The position numbers and the translations under genes were made by a program. This document shows, piece after piece, positions 18,468 through 28,355 of a DNA stretch of 64,000 bases. Positions within the stretch are counted from its first letter, which is position 1, and each line of letters starts with the position of its first letter. The notes under the pieces were generated by a model, which saw only the letters and a list, made by a program, of their open reading frames with translations, searched no databases and was not told the DNA's origin. The DNA is from Aeromonas salmonicida subsp. salmonicida (GTDB lineage Bacteria > Pseudomonadota > Gammaproteobacteria > Enterobacterales > Aeromonadaceae). Location: contig NZ_LSGW01000066.1 in the NCBI RefSeq assembly GCF_001643305.1, positions 62,001 through 126,000 on the forward strand, read 5' to 3'.

Positions 18468-19415
18468 ATGACGGATTACTCATTGTTACCCAGTTCGACC
18501 CGCCCGCAGGCGTTTACCCTGCAACCGGCCCGGCTGCCCTCGCCACTGGAAGCCATCTCCCACCCTCTGCTGCGGCAATACGACGTCCAGCTCTGGTGCA
18601 AACGAGATGACCTGATCCACCCGACCATCTCGGGCAACAAGTGGCGCAAACTCAAGTACCAGCTGCAACATGCCCAGGAACAGGGCATGCAGCACCTGCT
18701 CTCGTTTGGCGGTGCCTATTCCAACCACATTCATGCGCTGGCGGCAGCTGGGAGTCAATCTGGCCTGAGAACTACCGGCATCATACGTGGTGAAGCAGAG
18801 GCCGTCAGCAACTCCACCCTGAGCGCAGCAAAAGGCTGGGGCATGGATCTCATTTTTGTCGACCGCCAGAGTTACCGGCGGCGTCAGGACCCCGACTGGC
18901 TGGCCCAGTTTGCGGCGTCCGATACCCTGATAGTGCCGGAAGGAGGCAGCAGCCCGCTCGCCATTCCCGGGGTGGCCGAGCTGGTCGACGAGGTGCCCTT
19001 CTCGCCGGATCTCTGGGTACTGCCCTGCGCCAGCGGCGGCACCCTGGCTGGCCTGATCGCCGGCAAACGGGATCGGGAGCAGATACTCGCCATCGCGGTA
19101 CTGAAAGGAGCAAACTTCATCGCTGACGAGGTGTGTCGCCTCCATCCCGCTGCTGCCAGCACGCCCGGCTGGCAGATAGCGCTGGATCACCATGATGGTG
19201 GCTATGCCAAATTCAGCCCGGCCCTGTGGCAGTGGGTGCAGGATTTCAGCGCCGAGACAGGCCTGCCGCTGGAACCCATCTACAGCGGCAAGGCGATGTG
19301 GGGCCTGTTTCGCGAGCTGGCCGCCGGGCGCATCCCCCGTGGCAGCAAGATAGTCTTTATCCACACGGGTGGCATGCAGGGACTGGCTGGTTTGAAGGAG
19401 CAGGGCCGGATCTGA
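18468..19415 (+). CDS. PLP-dependent ACC deaminase/D-cysteine desulfhydrase family enzyme
   Basis: A 315-residue fold-type II PLP enzyme. The motif DDLIHPTISGNKWRKLKY carries the PLP lysine, LLSFGGAYSNHIHALAAAG is the substrate-loop signature, and GGTLAGLIAG binds the phosphate. Members deaminate 1-aminocyclopropane-1-carboxylate or split D-cysteine to pyruvate, H2S and ammonia. In enteric relatives D-cysteine desulfhydrase is more likely, but the substrate cannot be set from sequence. It sits on the plus strand between minus-strand mshI and mshH. Confidence 0.88.
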   Translation: MTDYSLLPSSTRPQAFTLQPARLPSPLEAISHPLLRQYDVQLWCKRDDLIHPTISGNKWRKLKYQLQHAQEQGMQHLLSFGGAYSNHIHALAAAGSQSGLRTTGIIRGEAEAVSNSTLSAAKGWGMDLIFVDRQSYRRRQDPDWLAQFAASDTLIVPEGGSSPLAIPGVAELVDEVPFSPDLWVLPCASGGTLAGLIAGKRDREQILAIAVLKGANFIADEVCRLHPAAASTPGWQIALDHHDGGYAKFSPALWQWVQDFSAETGLPLEPIYSGKAMWGLFRELAAGRIPRGSKIVFIHTGGMQGLAGLKEQGRI

Positions 19416-19437
19416 GGGCAGCCCTGCGGCCACACCA

Positions 19438-21366
19438 TCAGGCGCCGGCCGGTTCCATCACCAGCCGCTCCGGCTCGGCGAACCAGGGTCCCTGACCGGC
19501 ATGAACACCGAGGTGGCGCAACATCTTCCACTCGTCGCCACTCTCCACCCCGACGGCGATCACCCGGGTACGGGTGTTGGCGCAGCCTCCCACCAGGCTG
19601 CGCACCGCCATCTGGTTGACCTGTCGGGTGTGGATCTCCCGCACCAGACTGGGGTGGAGCTTGAGGAAGTTGATCTCGAACTCCTTGATGTATTGGGTAC
19701 TCACCACATCCTGACCGGCGTGATCGATGGCCAGCTGGCAGCCCAGCATGCGCAGCGCCCGCAGCGGCCGCTTGAGTGCCTCGTAGTGGCGAGTCACCTG
19801 GGCTTCGGACAATTGCAGGATCAACCGCTCGTTGGTGCTGCGCGGCAGCTGGAACAGATCGAAGAAGAGCCAGCGCTGAAACTCGCGGTGCAGCAGGCTC
19901 TGGGCACAGAGGGTCAGACTGATGGGGCAGCTCTGCTCTGAGCGCTGACGCAGCAGCCGCAGGGTCTGTTCCGCCACCAGCCGATCCAGTGGCAACAGCA
20001 GCCCCGCCTTTTCTGCCATGGGCATGAAGACGCCAGCCTGCAATGCCCGGCCCTGCTCGTCGTGAATGCGGATCAGCAAATCTTGCTGAAGCACCACCTG
20101 ATCCCGCTCCTGCTGCACCGGTTGAACGTAAAAATCGATGCCATGCTCCTCGATACGGCGCCCTATCAGGGTGCGCCAGCGTACCGTGCCCTTGCTGCTC
20201 TGCTCCTCATCCAGCTGCTTCTCGTAAAGGAACCAGCCGGTATGACCCTGCAGCCGCGCGCTCTTGAGCGCCAGCTCGGCCTCTTCCTGCACCTTGAGCA
20301 GGGAATCCTGCGCCTGATAGCAGACGGCGCCGAGGTAGACGGCGGTCTCGACATTGACCGCCGCGGGCCAGTGCAGTCGCTGCAGGCTCTTGTGCAGCTG
20401 GCCCGCACCGTCCACCATCTCGCTCTCGGACATGTTGGGCAGCAGCACGGCGAACACCTGACCGGCATAGCGGGCCTGCAGGGCGCCGTTGTGCTTGCGC
20501 ACGAAGGCGGCGATGGAGGCACTCGCCTCCATCAGCAGCTCCTGGCTCTGGCGCCCGCTCAGCTCGGGATCCAGCTCCTCCAGACCGGCGAGGTCAATCA
20601 GCAGCACACCGCCGCTCATCACGCTCGCCTCCATGATGGCGCTCTCGAGCCGGTTGTCGAAGAACAGCCGGTTGCCTATGCCTGTCATCTTGTCGACGAA
20701 GGCATTGCTGCGGATGAAGTTGTCGAAGCGGCTGCGCTCCTTGCGGGCATCCGCCAGCTCGGCCAGCAGATGATCCAGGGCCTGACTGGCGGAGACGGGC
20801 CACTCCTCCGCCGGATCGTGGGCCAGCTTGGTGAGCTTGTTGTCGAGAATAAGCTGGGCCCTTTCGGCCAGCAGCTCGGCACCTCGCAGTTGCAGCCGCA
20901 GCCAGCGAATGGAGTACCAGAGCCCGAAGATGACGATGAAGATACCGAGAGAGATGCCGGACATGGCCTTCATGGAGTATTCGAACTCCTTGAACGGTCG
21001 CTCCAGCTTGAAGTCGGCTTGCATGCCTGCCTGATGAGAGATGGGCTGGCTGTAGGGGATCAACAGACTCTCGTCGGTCTGCTGTTGCACGTCGCGAAAC
21101 CAGTAAATCCGCTGCTTGCCCTGACGGATCTCCAGCTCCACCACGTGGGCCGAACGCAGCAGGGTCGGCAACCAGCGGGTGAGCACCTGATGGTCATCGG
21201 CCACCTCCAGCTGCTTGTCGATCACCTCGACCAGAGAGTTGACCTTCTTTTGCTGCAGCTCCATCCCCAGCTCACGAAAGCTGAACACACCGCCTAGCAG
21301 CACCATGGCCATGGAGGCGATCACGCACAGGGTAATAAACGAGACAAGCTGAGTAGTCAGTTTCAT
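19438..21366 (-). CDS. csrD: MshH/CsrD, degenerate GGDEF-EAL regulator of Csr small RNA decay
   Basis: A 642-residue membrane protein from the ATG at 21366: two helices flank a periplasmic segment (residues about 10-30 and 135-155), then a HAMP-like coiled region, a GGDEF domain and an EAL domain. Both active sites are degenerate: RYAGQVFAVLL stands where GGDEF should be, and QQDLLIRI where EAL should be. This is the hallmark of CsrD, which does not act on cyclic di-GMP but directs RNase E to CsrB/CsrC RNAs. In Vibrio the same gene heads the msh locus as mshH. A longer frame upstream (to 21498) looks spurious. Confidence 0.9.
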   Translation of the reverse strand: MKLTTQLVSFITLCVIASMAMVLLGGVFSFRELGMELQQKKVNSLVEVIDKQLEVADDHQVLTRWLPTLLRSAHVVELEIRQGKQRIYWFRDVQQQTDESLLIPYSQPISHQAGMQADFKLERPFKEFEYSMKAMSGISLGIFIVIFGLWYSIRWLRLQLRGAELLAERAQLILDNKLTKLAHDPAEEWPVSASQALDHLLAELADARKERSRFDNFIRSNAFVDKMTGIGNRLFFDNRLESAIMEASVMSGGVLLIDLAGLEELDPELSGRQSQELLMEASASIAAFVRKHNGALQARYAGQVFAVLLPNMSESEMVDGAGQLHKSLQRLHWPAAVNVETAVYLGAVCYQAQDSLLKVQEEAELALKSARLQGHTGWFLYEKQLDEEQSSKGTVRWRTLIGRRIEEHGIDFYVQPVQQERDQVVLQQDLLIRIHDEQGRALQAGVFMPMAEKAGLLLPLDRLVAEQTLRLLRQRSEQSCPISLTLCAQSLLHREFQRWLFFDLFQLPRSTNERLILQLSEAQVTRHYEALKRPLRALRMLGCQLAIDHAGQDVVSTQYIKEFEINFLKLHPSLVREIHTRQVNQMAVRSLVGGCANTRTRVIAVGVESGDEWKMLRHLGVHAGQGPWFAEPERLVMEPAGA

Positions 21367-22028
21367 ATGCCTTCCGTATGCCCGACAACATCCATGTGGC
21401 TTCATCGTATCAGCCAACGCCGAAGCGCGCCTATGGACGAAGATCCCGCTTCTGGAATTAAGCAGGCGAGCATAACCAAATGGGCACAGGAACACCAAGC
21501 CTGACGGCGAGCCGGCCGTGAAAAATGACCACAGGGGCAGGAAACGGAAGATGGGCGACAGGATCAGGGAATTTCAGGCAGAAAAATGGTCCCACTAAGG
21601 GGACCGAAAGAAACACTCATATCAAAACTAACACTCTGTGCTACTGACAAAAAAACAGATACAGGAGTATTGAACACACGGTGAGTCAAACCGCACGGCT
21701 ACTCTAGCCATTTCAGATAAGCTGGACAATTGTCACTTATGACAGGTAAGCGATTGAATCTTCATCAGCGTGTTTTATAAAAACCATATTTATCATTGAG
21801 TTATAATTTATCATTGCCACGGCGTTCCCTGCGCATCAAATTGATACAGCTAATGCACCAGAACAACGCCTCCCATTTGCATCCCATCCGTGTATCAAAC
21901 CCTTCCCCCTTGCGACAAATCCCGCCCTCAGGCTTATGCCGCCGCGGCCTTGACCGCCCACCTGGTCGATAAAGAAACCACTACCGGATAGGGAAGCCTG
22001 GCGCGACGGCAGCCCATACTGCCGATGA
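21367..22028. other. 662-base region without a confident gene
   Basis: The first third is the csrD upstream region. An inverted repeat TGTCA-4-TGACA lies at 21731-21744 next to AT-rich sequence (about 21770-21820). From about 21835 to 21990 the base composition looks coding, but no frame has a recognisable product and no ribosome binding site is apparent. A short decayed gene is possible. Confidence 0.4.
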
Positions 22029-22679
22029 CTAGCGCCGGTATTGCAGGATCTGGCCACGAAAAGGCTGGCTCAGATAGCTCACATCCAGTGGCTTGTGCTG
22101 ACTGTGCTGATAGCCCAGGGTCACCATCCGCTTGCTGAAGCGGGCATGCAGGCCACGACCCGGGTCCACCAGGATCACCTCGCAATGGGGCTTGGCGTGT
22201 TGTTCGATAAAGGCGGCCAGGGTCTCGACCTGACCACGCTCATAGAGCAGATCGCTGCCGATGATGAGATCGAAGCGACCCAGCGCCGTGGTGGCATCTG
22301 CCCAACCGGTGCGAATAAAGGGGATGAGGCTGCCTTTGTTGAGCTGCACATTTTCCGCCAGAAAGGCACCCGCCTCCGGGTGATAATCAGTGGCCGTGAT
22401 GTCGGCCAGCCTGTGGTTGAGCACCAGACTCGCCAAGGCGATGCCGCAGCCCACCTCCAGGATCCGCAAGCCAACTATCTCGTACTCCACCATCAGATGG
22501 GCCAGCACATTGCCGGAATCCCAGACGATACCGAATAGCGGCCAGAAGGCTGAAGAGATGCCGAGCGCCTCTGCCTCCCCCTCGTCATCGGAGAATTGCT
22601 GGTTGTCGCGCAGGGTGCGCAGGTGGATGTCGAGTTCGCCAAACTCTATGGTGTGATAGCGCAGACGCACAACAGACAT
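22029..22679 (-). CDS. Lysine methyltransferase family SAM-dependent enzyme (METTL21-like)
   Basis: A 216-residue class I methyltransferase from the ATG at 22679 (MSVVRLRYHTIEFG). The SAM-binding motif is ILEVGCGIALASLVLN. ATDYHP is the acidic loop and DLIIGSDLLYE matches the post-II motif of the METTL21/Methyltransf_16 family, which methylates protein lysines. Targets in bacteria are mostly unknown. It is a single gene, divergent from chaA. An in-frame ATG further up (22754) is less likely because the sequence before MSVV does not look like the family. Confidence 0.75.
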   Translation of the reverse strand: MSVVRLRYHTIEFGELDIHLRTLRDNQQFSDDEGEAEALGISSAFWPLFGIVWDSGNVLAHLMVEYEIVGLRILEVGCGIALASLVLNHRLADITATDYHPEAGAFLAENVQLNKGSLIPFIRTGWADATTALGRFDLIIGSDLLYERGQVETLAAFIEQHAKPHCEVILVDPGRGLHARFSKRMVTLGYQHSQHKPLDVSYLSQPFRGQILQYRR

Positions 22680-22947
22680 GGGAGTCCTTGGTCGGAATGC
22701 CGCCAGATCCACAAGAGCATGAATGCGATCGGCATAGCCCATGCTACGCAGCATACGGTCAGATTAGCTATCTATATCCCGACCATCGGCCGACCACGGG
22801 GTATCACTACTTGGTTTGTAACAAAATGATTTTTCCCGATCCGGGCAACAGCCTTTATCATTGTCGGGGTAGTCACCTACCGTGACCTTGCATCATTGCC
22901 TCCATACCCCGTCGGCTCATGCCGCCCCGAGATGAGAACCATTGCCT

Positions 22948-24045
22948 ATGAAGTCATTTATCCGGCAAGAGATTGCCCTGCCCGTTGGCCTGCTTACCCT
23001 GCTGTTCTTCAAGACCATAGGGAGCGAGCTGCTGACAGAGGCGACTCCGCTCGGGATTTATCTGCCTGTCTCGGCGGCGCTGCTTGCCATCGTCACCTGG
23101 GCCATTTTCTCTGTGGTGCGCCACTCGGATGCCCTCGCCATCAAGCTGGGTGAACCCTTCGGTACCCTTATCCTGACGCTCTCCGTCATCTCGCTGGAAG
23201 TGGTGATGATCTCCTCCGTCATGCTCACAGGCGACCCCAATCCCGTGATGGCCCGCGATACCATGTTTGCAGTGGTGATGCTGGTCACCAATGGCCTGGT
23301 GGGCTTCACACTGCTGTTTGGCGGCTGGCGCTACCACACCCAGAGCTTCAATCTGGATGGGGTCAAATCCTATCTGGTCGCCATCATACCGCTGGCCCTG
23401 CTCTGTCTGGTGCTGCCCAACTTCACCCGGGGTGGCACCATTGGCAGCATGTCGAGCCCCATGTCCTGGATGCTGATCATCATCTCCATCCTGCTCTACG
23501 GTATCTTCCTGCTGATCCAGACCCGCAGCCACAGCCACTTCTTCGTCGACAGCGACCACGAGGATTACGAGGAGCACCACGGCCCGCTGCGCAGCAACGT
23601 CTATCACACCATACTGCTGCTCGCCTATCTGGTGGTGGTGATCCTGCTGGCCAAGACCCTGGCCGTGCCCATCAACTTCGGCGTGAAGATCATGGCGGCG
23701 CCTCCTGCGCTGGGTGGCTTTATCGTGGCCTGTATCGTACTGGCCCCCGAGGCAGTCGGTGCCATCAAGGCAGCCTTCAACAACCAGTTGCAACGGGCCA
23801 TGAACCTCTATTTCGGCTCCGTGCTGGCTACCATAGCCCTGACAGTACCGGCCGTGCTGTTCATCGGCGCCATGCTGGGCCAGGAGGTGCGCCTCGGCCT
23901 CTCCGCCGCCGACATGGTGCTGCTCGTCACCACGCTTATGGTCTGCAAGGTCACCTTCAGCAGCGGCCGCACCAATGTGCTGCACGGCGCTACCCACCTG
24001 GTGCTGTTCGTGGTTTATCTGTTCCTGATGTTTGAACACGAATAA
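22948..24045 (+). CDS. chaA: ChaA-like calcium (sodium)/proton antiporter
   Basis: A 365-residue inner-membrane protein with about 11 helices. The two alpha-repeat motifs GEPFGTLILTLSVISLEV and PEAVGAIKAAFNNQLQRAMN are those of the CaCA superfamily with ChaA as the nearest enteric relative. An acidic-histidine loop (VDSDHEDYEEHH, about residue 200) is also ChaA-like. ChaA extrudes Na, Ca and K ions at alkaline pH. The ATG at 22948 is preceded by GAGATGAG. A TTG two codons earlier is an alternative. A strong terminator follows. Confidence 0.92.
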   Translation: MKSFIRQEIALPVGLLTLLFFKTIGSELLTEATPLGIYLPVSAALLAIVTWAIFSVVRHSDALAIKLGEPFGTLILTLSVISLEVVMISSVMLTGDPNPVMARDTMFAVVMLVTNGLVGFTLLFGGWRYHTQSFNLDGVKSYLVAIIPLALLCLVLPNFTRGGTIGSMSSPMSWMLIIISILLYGIFLLIQTRSHSHFFVDSDHEDYEEHHGPLRSNVYHTILLLAYLVVVILLAKTLAVPINFGVKIMAAPPALGGFIVACIVLAPEAVGAIKAAFNNQLQRAMNLYFGSVLATIALTVPAVLFIGAMLGQEVRLGLSAADMVLLVTTLMVCKVTFSSGRTNVLHGATHLVLFVVYLFLMFEHE

Positions 24046-24072
24046 CCCGCGCCAGCCAACACCAGCAACGAC

Positions 24073-24097
24073 AAGACCGCCCGATGGGCGGTCTTTT
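24073..24097 (+). terminator. Bidirectional terminator between chaA and hutH
   Basis: A 10-bp stem (aagaccgccc/gggcggtctt, loop of 3) is followed by TTTT on the plus strand and preceded by A residues that serve the minus strand. It ends both chaA and the convergent hut operon. Confidence 0.85.
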
Positions 24098-24117
24098 GCT
24101 ATGAACCGAATGAGGGC

Positions 24118-25650
24118 TTAGAGGCTGGGCAGCACACCGGCCGGGATCAGGTCGTTGTAACTCGCCCTGGCCAGCAGCGCAGCCGCCGCCTCTATGTCCG
24201 GCGAGAAGTACCTGTCCTTGTCGTAGAAGCTCACCTCTGCACGCAGCAGCCCCTTGGCCTGCTCCAGCAGCGCTGTGGTGCGCAGCGGAGCACGGAAATC
24301 CAGCCCCTGGGCCGCCGCCAGCAGCTCGACGGCCAGTATGCCACGGGTGTTCTCCGCCATGTCCGCCAGTCGGCGAGCGGCAAAGGTGGCCATGGATACG
24401 TGATCTTCCTGGTTGGCGGAAGTGGGCAGGCTGTCCACCGAGGCCGGGTGAGCCAGGCTCTTGTTCTCGGAGGCGAGCGCCGCCGAGGTGACCTGGGCGA
24501 TCATGAAGCCCGAGTTGACGCCGCCGTTGTTGACCAGGAAGGCTGGCAGGCCAGACATGCGGGAATCGATCAGCAGCGCCATGCGGCGCTCCGACAGCGA
24601 CCCGATTTCGGCGATGGCCAGCGCCAGGTTGTCGGCGGCGAAAGCCACGGGTTCTGCATGGAAGTTGCCACCGGAGAGGATCTCCTCATCCTCGGCGAAC
24701 ACCAGCGGGTTGTCGGAGACAGCGTTGGCCTCGCACACCAGCACCTCGGCGGCGTGGCGGATCTGGGCCAGACAGGCACCCATCACCTGGGGCTGGCAGC
24801 GCAATGAGTAAGGATCCTGCACCTTCTCGCAGTTGTGGTGGGACATACCGATCTCGCTGCCATCCACCAGCAGGTGACGATAACAGGCGGCCGCATCGAT
24901 CTGGCCACGCTGACCGCGCACCTCATGGATGCGGGCATCGAACGGACGACGACTGCCCAGAGCCGCCTCCACACTCATGGCGCCTATGGTGATGGCGCCG
25001 GCGAACAGATCTTCGGCGTGGAGCAGGCCTTCCAGCGCGAACGCCGTGCTGGCCTGGGTACCGTTGAGCAGGGCCAGTCCCTCCTTCGGAGCCAATGAAA
25101 TAGGCTCGAGACCCGCGATCTTCAGCGCCGTGGCGGCGTCCATCAGCTCGCCCTTGTGGCGGGCCTTGCCCTCCCCGATCAGCAGGCAGCTCATGTGGGC
25201 CAGCGGCGCCAGATCGCCGGAGGCACCGACGGATCCCTTCTTCGGCACCACAGGATAGACTTCGGCGTTGATGAGGGTCATCAGCGCCTCAAGCACAGTC
25301 AAGCGGATGCCGGAGAAGCCCCGCGCCAGGGAATTGACCTTGAGCACCATCATCAGCCGCACAGTGGCGTCATCCATGTAGGTACCGATGCCGGCAGCGT
25401 GGGAGAGCACGATGGAGCGCTGCAATTCGTCGAGCTGCTCCACCGGAATGCGGGTGTTGGCCAGCAGGCCAAAGCCGGTGTTGATGCCATACACAACGCG
25501 GTTTTGCTCGATCACCTTGGTGACCACGGCTGCGGAGGCGCGGATCCCGGGCAGCGCGGCCGGATCCAGGCTGAGATGGACCGGCTCGCGGCTGACGCGG
25601 CGCAGGGTGTTGAGGCAGAGCTTGCCCGGTAACAGATTGAGTTCAAACAT
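24118..25650 (-). CDS. hutH: Histidine ammonia-lyase
   Basis: A 510-residue enzyme that deaminates L-histidine to urocanate, the first step of histidine catabolism. The motif [15 protein letters not shown] contains the Ala-Ser-Gly triad that cyclises to the MIO prosthetic group. [11 protein letters not shown] and [13 protein letters not shown] are further family signatures. It is the last gene of hutI-G-U-H and starts one base after the hutU stop. Confidence 0.98.
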   Translation of the reverse strand: MFELNLLPGKLCLNTLRRVSREPVHLSLDPAALPGIRASAAVVTKVIEQNRVVYGINTGFGLLANTRIPVEQLDELQRSIVLSHAAGIGTYMDDATVRLMMVLKVNSLARGFSGIRLTVLEALMTLINAEVYPVVPKKGSVGASGDLAPLAHMSCLLIGEGKARHKGELMDAATALKIAGLEPISLAPKEGLALLNGTQASTAFALEGLLHAEDLFAGAITIGAMSVEAALGSRRPFDARIHEVRGQRGQIDAAACYRHLLVDGSEIGMSHHNCEKVQDPYSLRCQPQVMGACLAQIRHAAEVLVCEANAVSDNPLVFAEDEEILSGGNFHAEPVAFAADNLALAIAEIGSLSERRMALLIDSRMSGLPAFLVNNGGVNSGFMIAQVTSAALASENKSLAHPASVDSLPTSANQEDHVSMATFAARRLADMAENTRGILAVELLAAAQGLDFRAPLRTTALLEQAKGLLRAEVSFYDKDRYFSPDIEAAAALLARASYNDLIPAGVLPSL

Positions 25651-25651
25651 C

Positions 25652-27355
25652 TTATTTAACCCCTTTGGCCGTTGCGGTCAGCATCGGCAGATCCAGTTTC
25701 GCATCAACGGCACAATTGATGGCAATCTCGTAACCCGCATCCGCATGGCGCATCACGCCGGTGGCCGGATCGTTGCGCAGCACGCGGCCGACCCGCTTGG
25801 CGGCGTCATCGGTGCCGTCACAGACGATCACCACACCCGAGTGCTGGGAGAAGCCCATGCCCACGCCGCCACCATGGTGCAGCGACACCCAGGTCGCGCC
25901 ACCGGCCGTGTTGAGCAGGGCATTGAGCAGCGGCCAGTCGGAAACGGCATCGGAGCCATCCATCATGGATTCGGTCTCCCGGTTCGGGCTCGCCACCGAG
26001 CCGGAATCCAGGTGGTCGCGGCCAATCACGATCGGCGCCTTCAGCTCGCCATTTTTCACCATCTCGTTGAAAGCCAGACCGAGGCGTACCCGATCCTTGA
26101 CCCCGACCCAGCAGATCCGCGCAGGCAGGCCCTGGAAGGCGATGCGCTCGCGGGCCATGTCGAGCCAGTTGTGCAGGTGGGGATCGTCCGGGATCAACTC
26201 TTTGACCTTCTGATCCGTCTTGTAGATATCTTCCGGATCGCCGGACAGCGCCACCCAGCGGAAGGGACCAATCCCCTCGCAGAACAGCGGGCGAATATAA
26301 GCAGGCACGAAGCCGGGGAAATCGAAGGCGTTTTTCACCCCTTCTTCCAGTGCCATCTGGCGGATGTTGTTGCCGTAATCGAGGGTCGCCGCGCCACGGG
26401 ATTGCAGGGTCAGCATGGCTTCCACCTGACGGGCCATGGAGTGACGAGCCGCCTGATTCACTTCCTGGGGCGCAGATTTTTGCAGCTCGCGCCACTGGGC
26501 GACGCTCCACCCCTGCGGCAAGTAGCCGTGGATGGGGTCGTGGGCCGAGGTCTGGTCGGTCACCACGTCCGGGGTGATGCCACGGGCCACCAGCTCGGCA
26601 AAGACATCGGCGGCGTTGCCGAGCAGGCCGATGGAAACGGCGGTGCCGCTGCGTTTGGCCTCCTCGACCATGGCCAGCGCCTCATCCAGGCTGTGGGCCT
26701 TCTTGTCGACGTAGCGGGTCTTGAGGCGAAAATCAATGCGGGTCTCGTCGCACTCGACGGCGATCATGGAGAAGCCGGCCATGGTAGCTGCCAGCGGCTG
26801 TGCGCCACCCATGCCACCCAGACCGCCGGTCAGGATCCAGCGCCCTTTGGGTTCGCCGTTGAAGTGCTGATTGGCCACCGCGAAGAAGGTTTCATAGGTA
26901 CCCTGCACGATTCCCTGAGTGCCTATGTAGATCCAGGATCCGGCCGTCATCTGGCCGTACATCATGAGACCTTTCTTATCCAGCTCGTTGAAGTGTTCCC
27001 AGTTGGCCCAGTGCGGCACCAGGTTGGAGTTGGCGATCAGCACCCGAGGCGCATCCTTGTGGGTCTGGAACACGCCGACCGGCTTGCCGGATTGCACCAG
27101 CAGGGTCTCGTCTTCCTCGAGCCGGGTCAGCACCTCGACAATCTTGTCGTAGCAGGCCCAGTTGCGGGCGGCGCGGCCGATACCGCCATAGACCACCAGG
27201 GATTGGGGATGCTCGGCCACTTCCGGATCCAGGTTGTTCATCAGCATCCGCAGCGGCGCCTCGGTGAGCCAGCTCTTGGCGGTCAGCGTGGTACCACGGG
27301 AGGCACGGATGACACGGCTCGGATCCTGACGGGGATCCAGGTGTTGCTCAGACAT
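25652..27355 (-). CDS. hutU: Urocanate hydratase
   Basis: A 567-residue NAD-dependent enzyme converting urocanate to 4-imidazolone-5-propionate, the second step of the pathway. The N-terminal [20 protein letters not shown], the glycine-rich [18 protein letters not shown] and [10 protein letters not shown] are typical urocanase blocks. The ATG at 27355 (MSEQHLDP) has GGAG six bases upstream, so the longer frame to 27376 is not used. It lies between hutG and hutH. Confidence 0.98.
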   Translation of the reverse strand: MSEQHLDPRQDPSRVIRASRGTTLTAKSWLTEAPLRMLMNNLDPEVAEHPQSLVVYGGIGRAARNWACYDKIVEVLTRLEEDETLLVQSGKPVGVFQTHKDAPRVLIANSNLVPHWANWEHFNELDKKGLMMYGQMTAGSWIYIGTQGIVQGTYETFFAVANQHFNGEPKGRWILTGGLGGMGGAQPLAATMAGFSMIAVECDETRIDFRLKTRYVDKKAHSLDEALAMVEEAKRSGTAVSIGLLGNAADVFAELVARGITPDVVTDQTSAHDPIHGYLPQGWSVAQWRELQKSAPQEVNQAARHSMARQVEAMLTLQSRGAATLDYGNNIRQMALEEGVKNAFDFPGFVPAYIRPLFCEGIGPFRWVALSGDPEDIYKTDQKVKELIPDDPHLHNWLDMARERIAFQGLPARICWVGVKDRVRLGLAFNEMVKNGELKAPIVIGRDHLDSGSVASPNRETESMMDGSDAVSDWPLLNALLNTAGGATWVSLHHGGGVGMGFSQHSGVVIVCDGTDDAAKRVGRVLRNDPATGVMRHADAGYEIAINCAVDAKLDLPMLTATAKGVK

Positions 27356-27410
27356 ACACACTCCTTGTTTTATCAATGCAGCAGCATGGCGACCTGCCCT
27401 CGGCAGAGCG

Positions 27411-28355
27411 CTACTTGGTTAACTGATGGACCAGCCGGGCGGCCACGCGGGCGCTGCGGTTATCCTGATCCAGGTTCGGGTTGTACTCGGCCAGGTCGGC
27501 GAGCCGCAGCTTGCCGCTGGCCTGGATATGGGCGATCAGGGGTTCGATGATGGCCAGCTCGACGCCGCGGGCGGCGGGGGCACTCACCCCCGGCATGACG
27601 GCGCCGGGCAGCACGTCCAGATCTATGGTCAGATAGATGTGGTCACTCTGGGCGATAAAGCTATCCAGCCCGCTTAGCAAGGCAGGCAGACTACGCTCGC
27701 TCATGGCCTCATCTTTCACATACCAGACCCCCAAGGCGTCAGCCCTTGCAAAGAGCGCCTGCGTATTGGCGGTCTCGGCCACCCCCAGGCAGGCGTAATG
27801 GAAAGGCGTTCCCTGAGCAGTACACTGCTCGGCGATCTGGAAGAAGGGGGTGCCGGAACTCGCCTGCTCTACCTTGCGGCGCAGGTCGAAGTGGGCATCG
27901 AAATTGATGATGCCGACCCGGCCCTGACCGACCAGATGACGGTTGAGACCGTTCCAGCTGCCGAACGCCACCTCGTGACCGCCTCCCAGCACCAGCGGGA
28001 AGTGTCCCTCATCCAGCAGGCTCGCCACCCGCTCGGCCAAGCGGGCATGAGCGGCATCGAGATCGCCGTCGTCACAGGTCAAATCCCCGCTGTCATAGAC
28101 GGGGCGGGTCAGATGCCAGGCACTGTTAGCCAGCAGCTTGCGGATCGCCAGCGGTGCGCCGGCGGCCCCCACACGCCCCTTGTTGCGGCGCACCCCCTCG
28201 TCGCAGGCAAAGCCCACCAGAGCGACGCCGGGTTCGGCAGTACCGCTCAGCGGCCAGGCCTGCACCTTGTCGTACCAGCGCAGGGCGAGCTCGCCATCTT
28301 CCGGATCCTGGCGCCCCTGCCAGACCGACATATGGGACAGGCTGAACTTATCCAT
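27411..28355 (-). CDS. hutG: Formimidoylglutamase
   Basis: A 314-residue arginase-fold enzyme that splits N-formimidoyl-L-glutamate to glutamate and formamide, the last step of the five-atom hut route. The dimanganese ligands are in [22 protein letters not shown] and [14 protein letters not shown]. The start has a good GGAGG site and overlaps hutI by 8 bases. Presence of this enzyme indicates the direct route rather than the formylglutamate route. Confidence 0.96.
   Translation of the reverse strand: MDKFSLSHMSVWQGRQDPEDGELALRWYDKVQAWPLSGTAEPGVALVGFACDEGVRRNKGRVGAAGAPLAIRKLLANSAWHLTRPVYDSGDLTCDDGDLDAAHARLAERVASLLDEGHFPLVLGGGHEVAFGSWNGLNRHLVGQGRVGIINFDAHFDLRRKVEQASSGTPFFQIAEQCTAQGTPFHYACLGVAETANTQALFARADALGVWYVKDEAMSERSLPALLSGLDSFIAQSDHIYLTIDLDVLPGAVMPGVSAPAARGVELAIIEPLIAHIQASGKLRLADLAEYNPNLDQDNRSARVAARLVHQLTK

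Noticed and set aside
20062-21297. 411-codon plus-strand ORF opposite csrD
   Set aside because: Low-complexity Leu/Gln/His-rich antisense frame with no domain; csrD is clear on the other strand.
21367-21498. 44-codon N-terminal extension of csrD
   Set aside because: The extension lacks family similarity and MKLTTQLVSFITLCV at 21366 is a normal membrane-protein start.
21836-22057. 73-codon minus-strand ORF downstream of the methyltransferase
   Set aside because: It overlaps the end of the methyltransferase gene and has no ribosome binding site or known motif.
25388-27550. 720-codon plus-strand ORF opposite hutH and hutU
   Set aside because: Antisense of two genes with complete catalytic motifs; typical of high-GC sequence.
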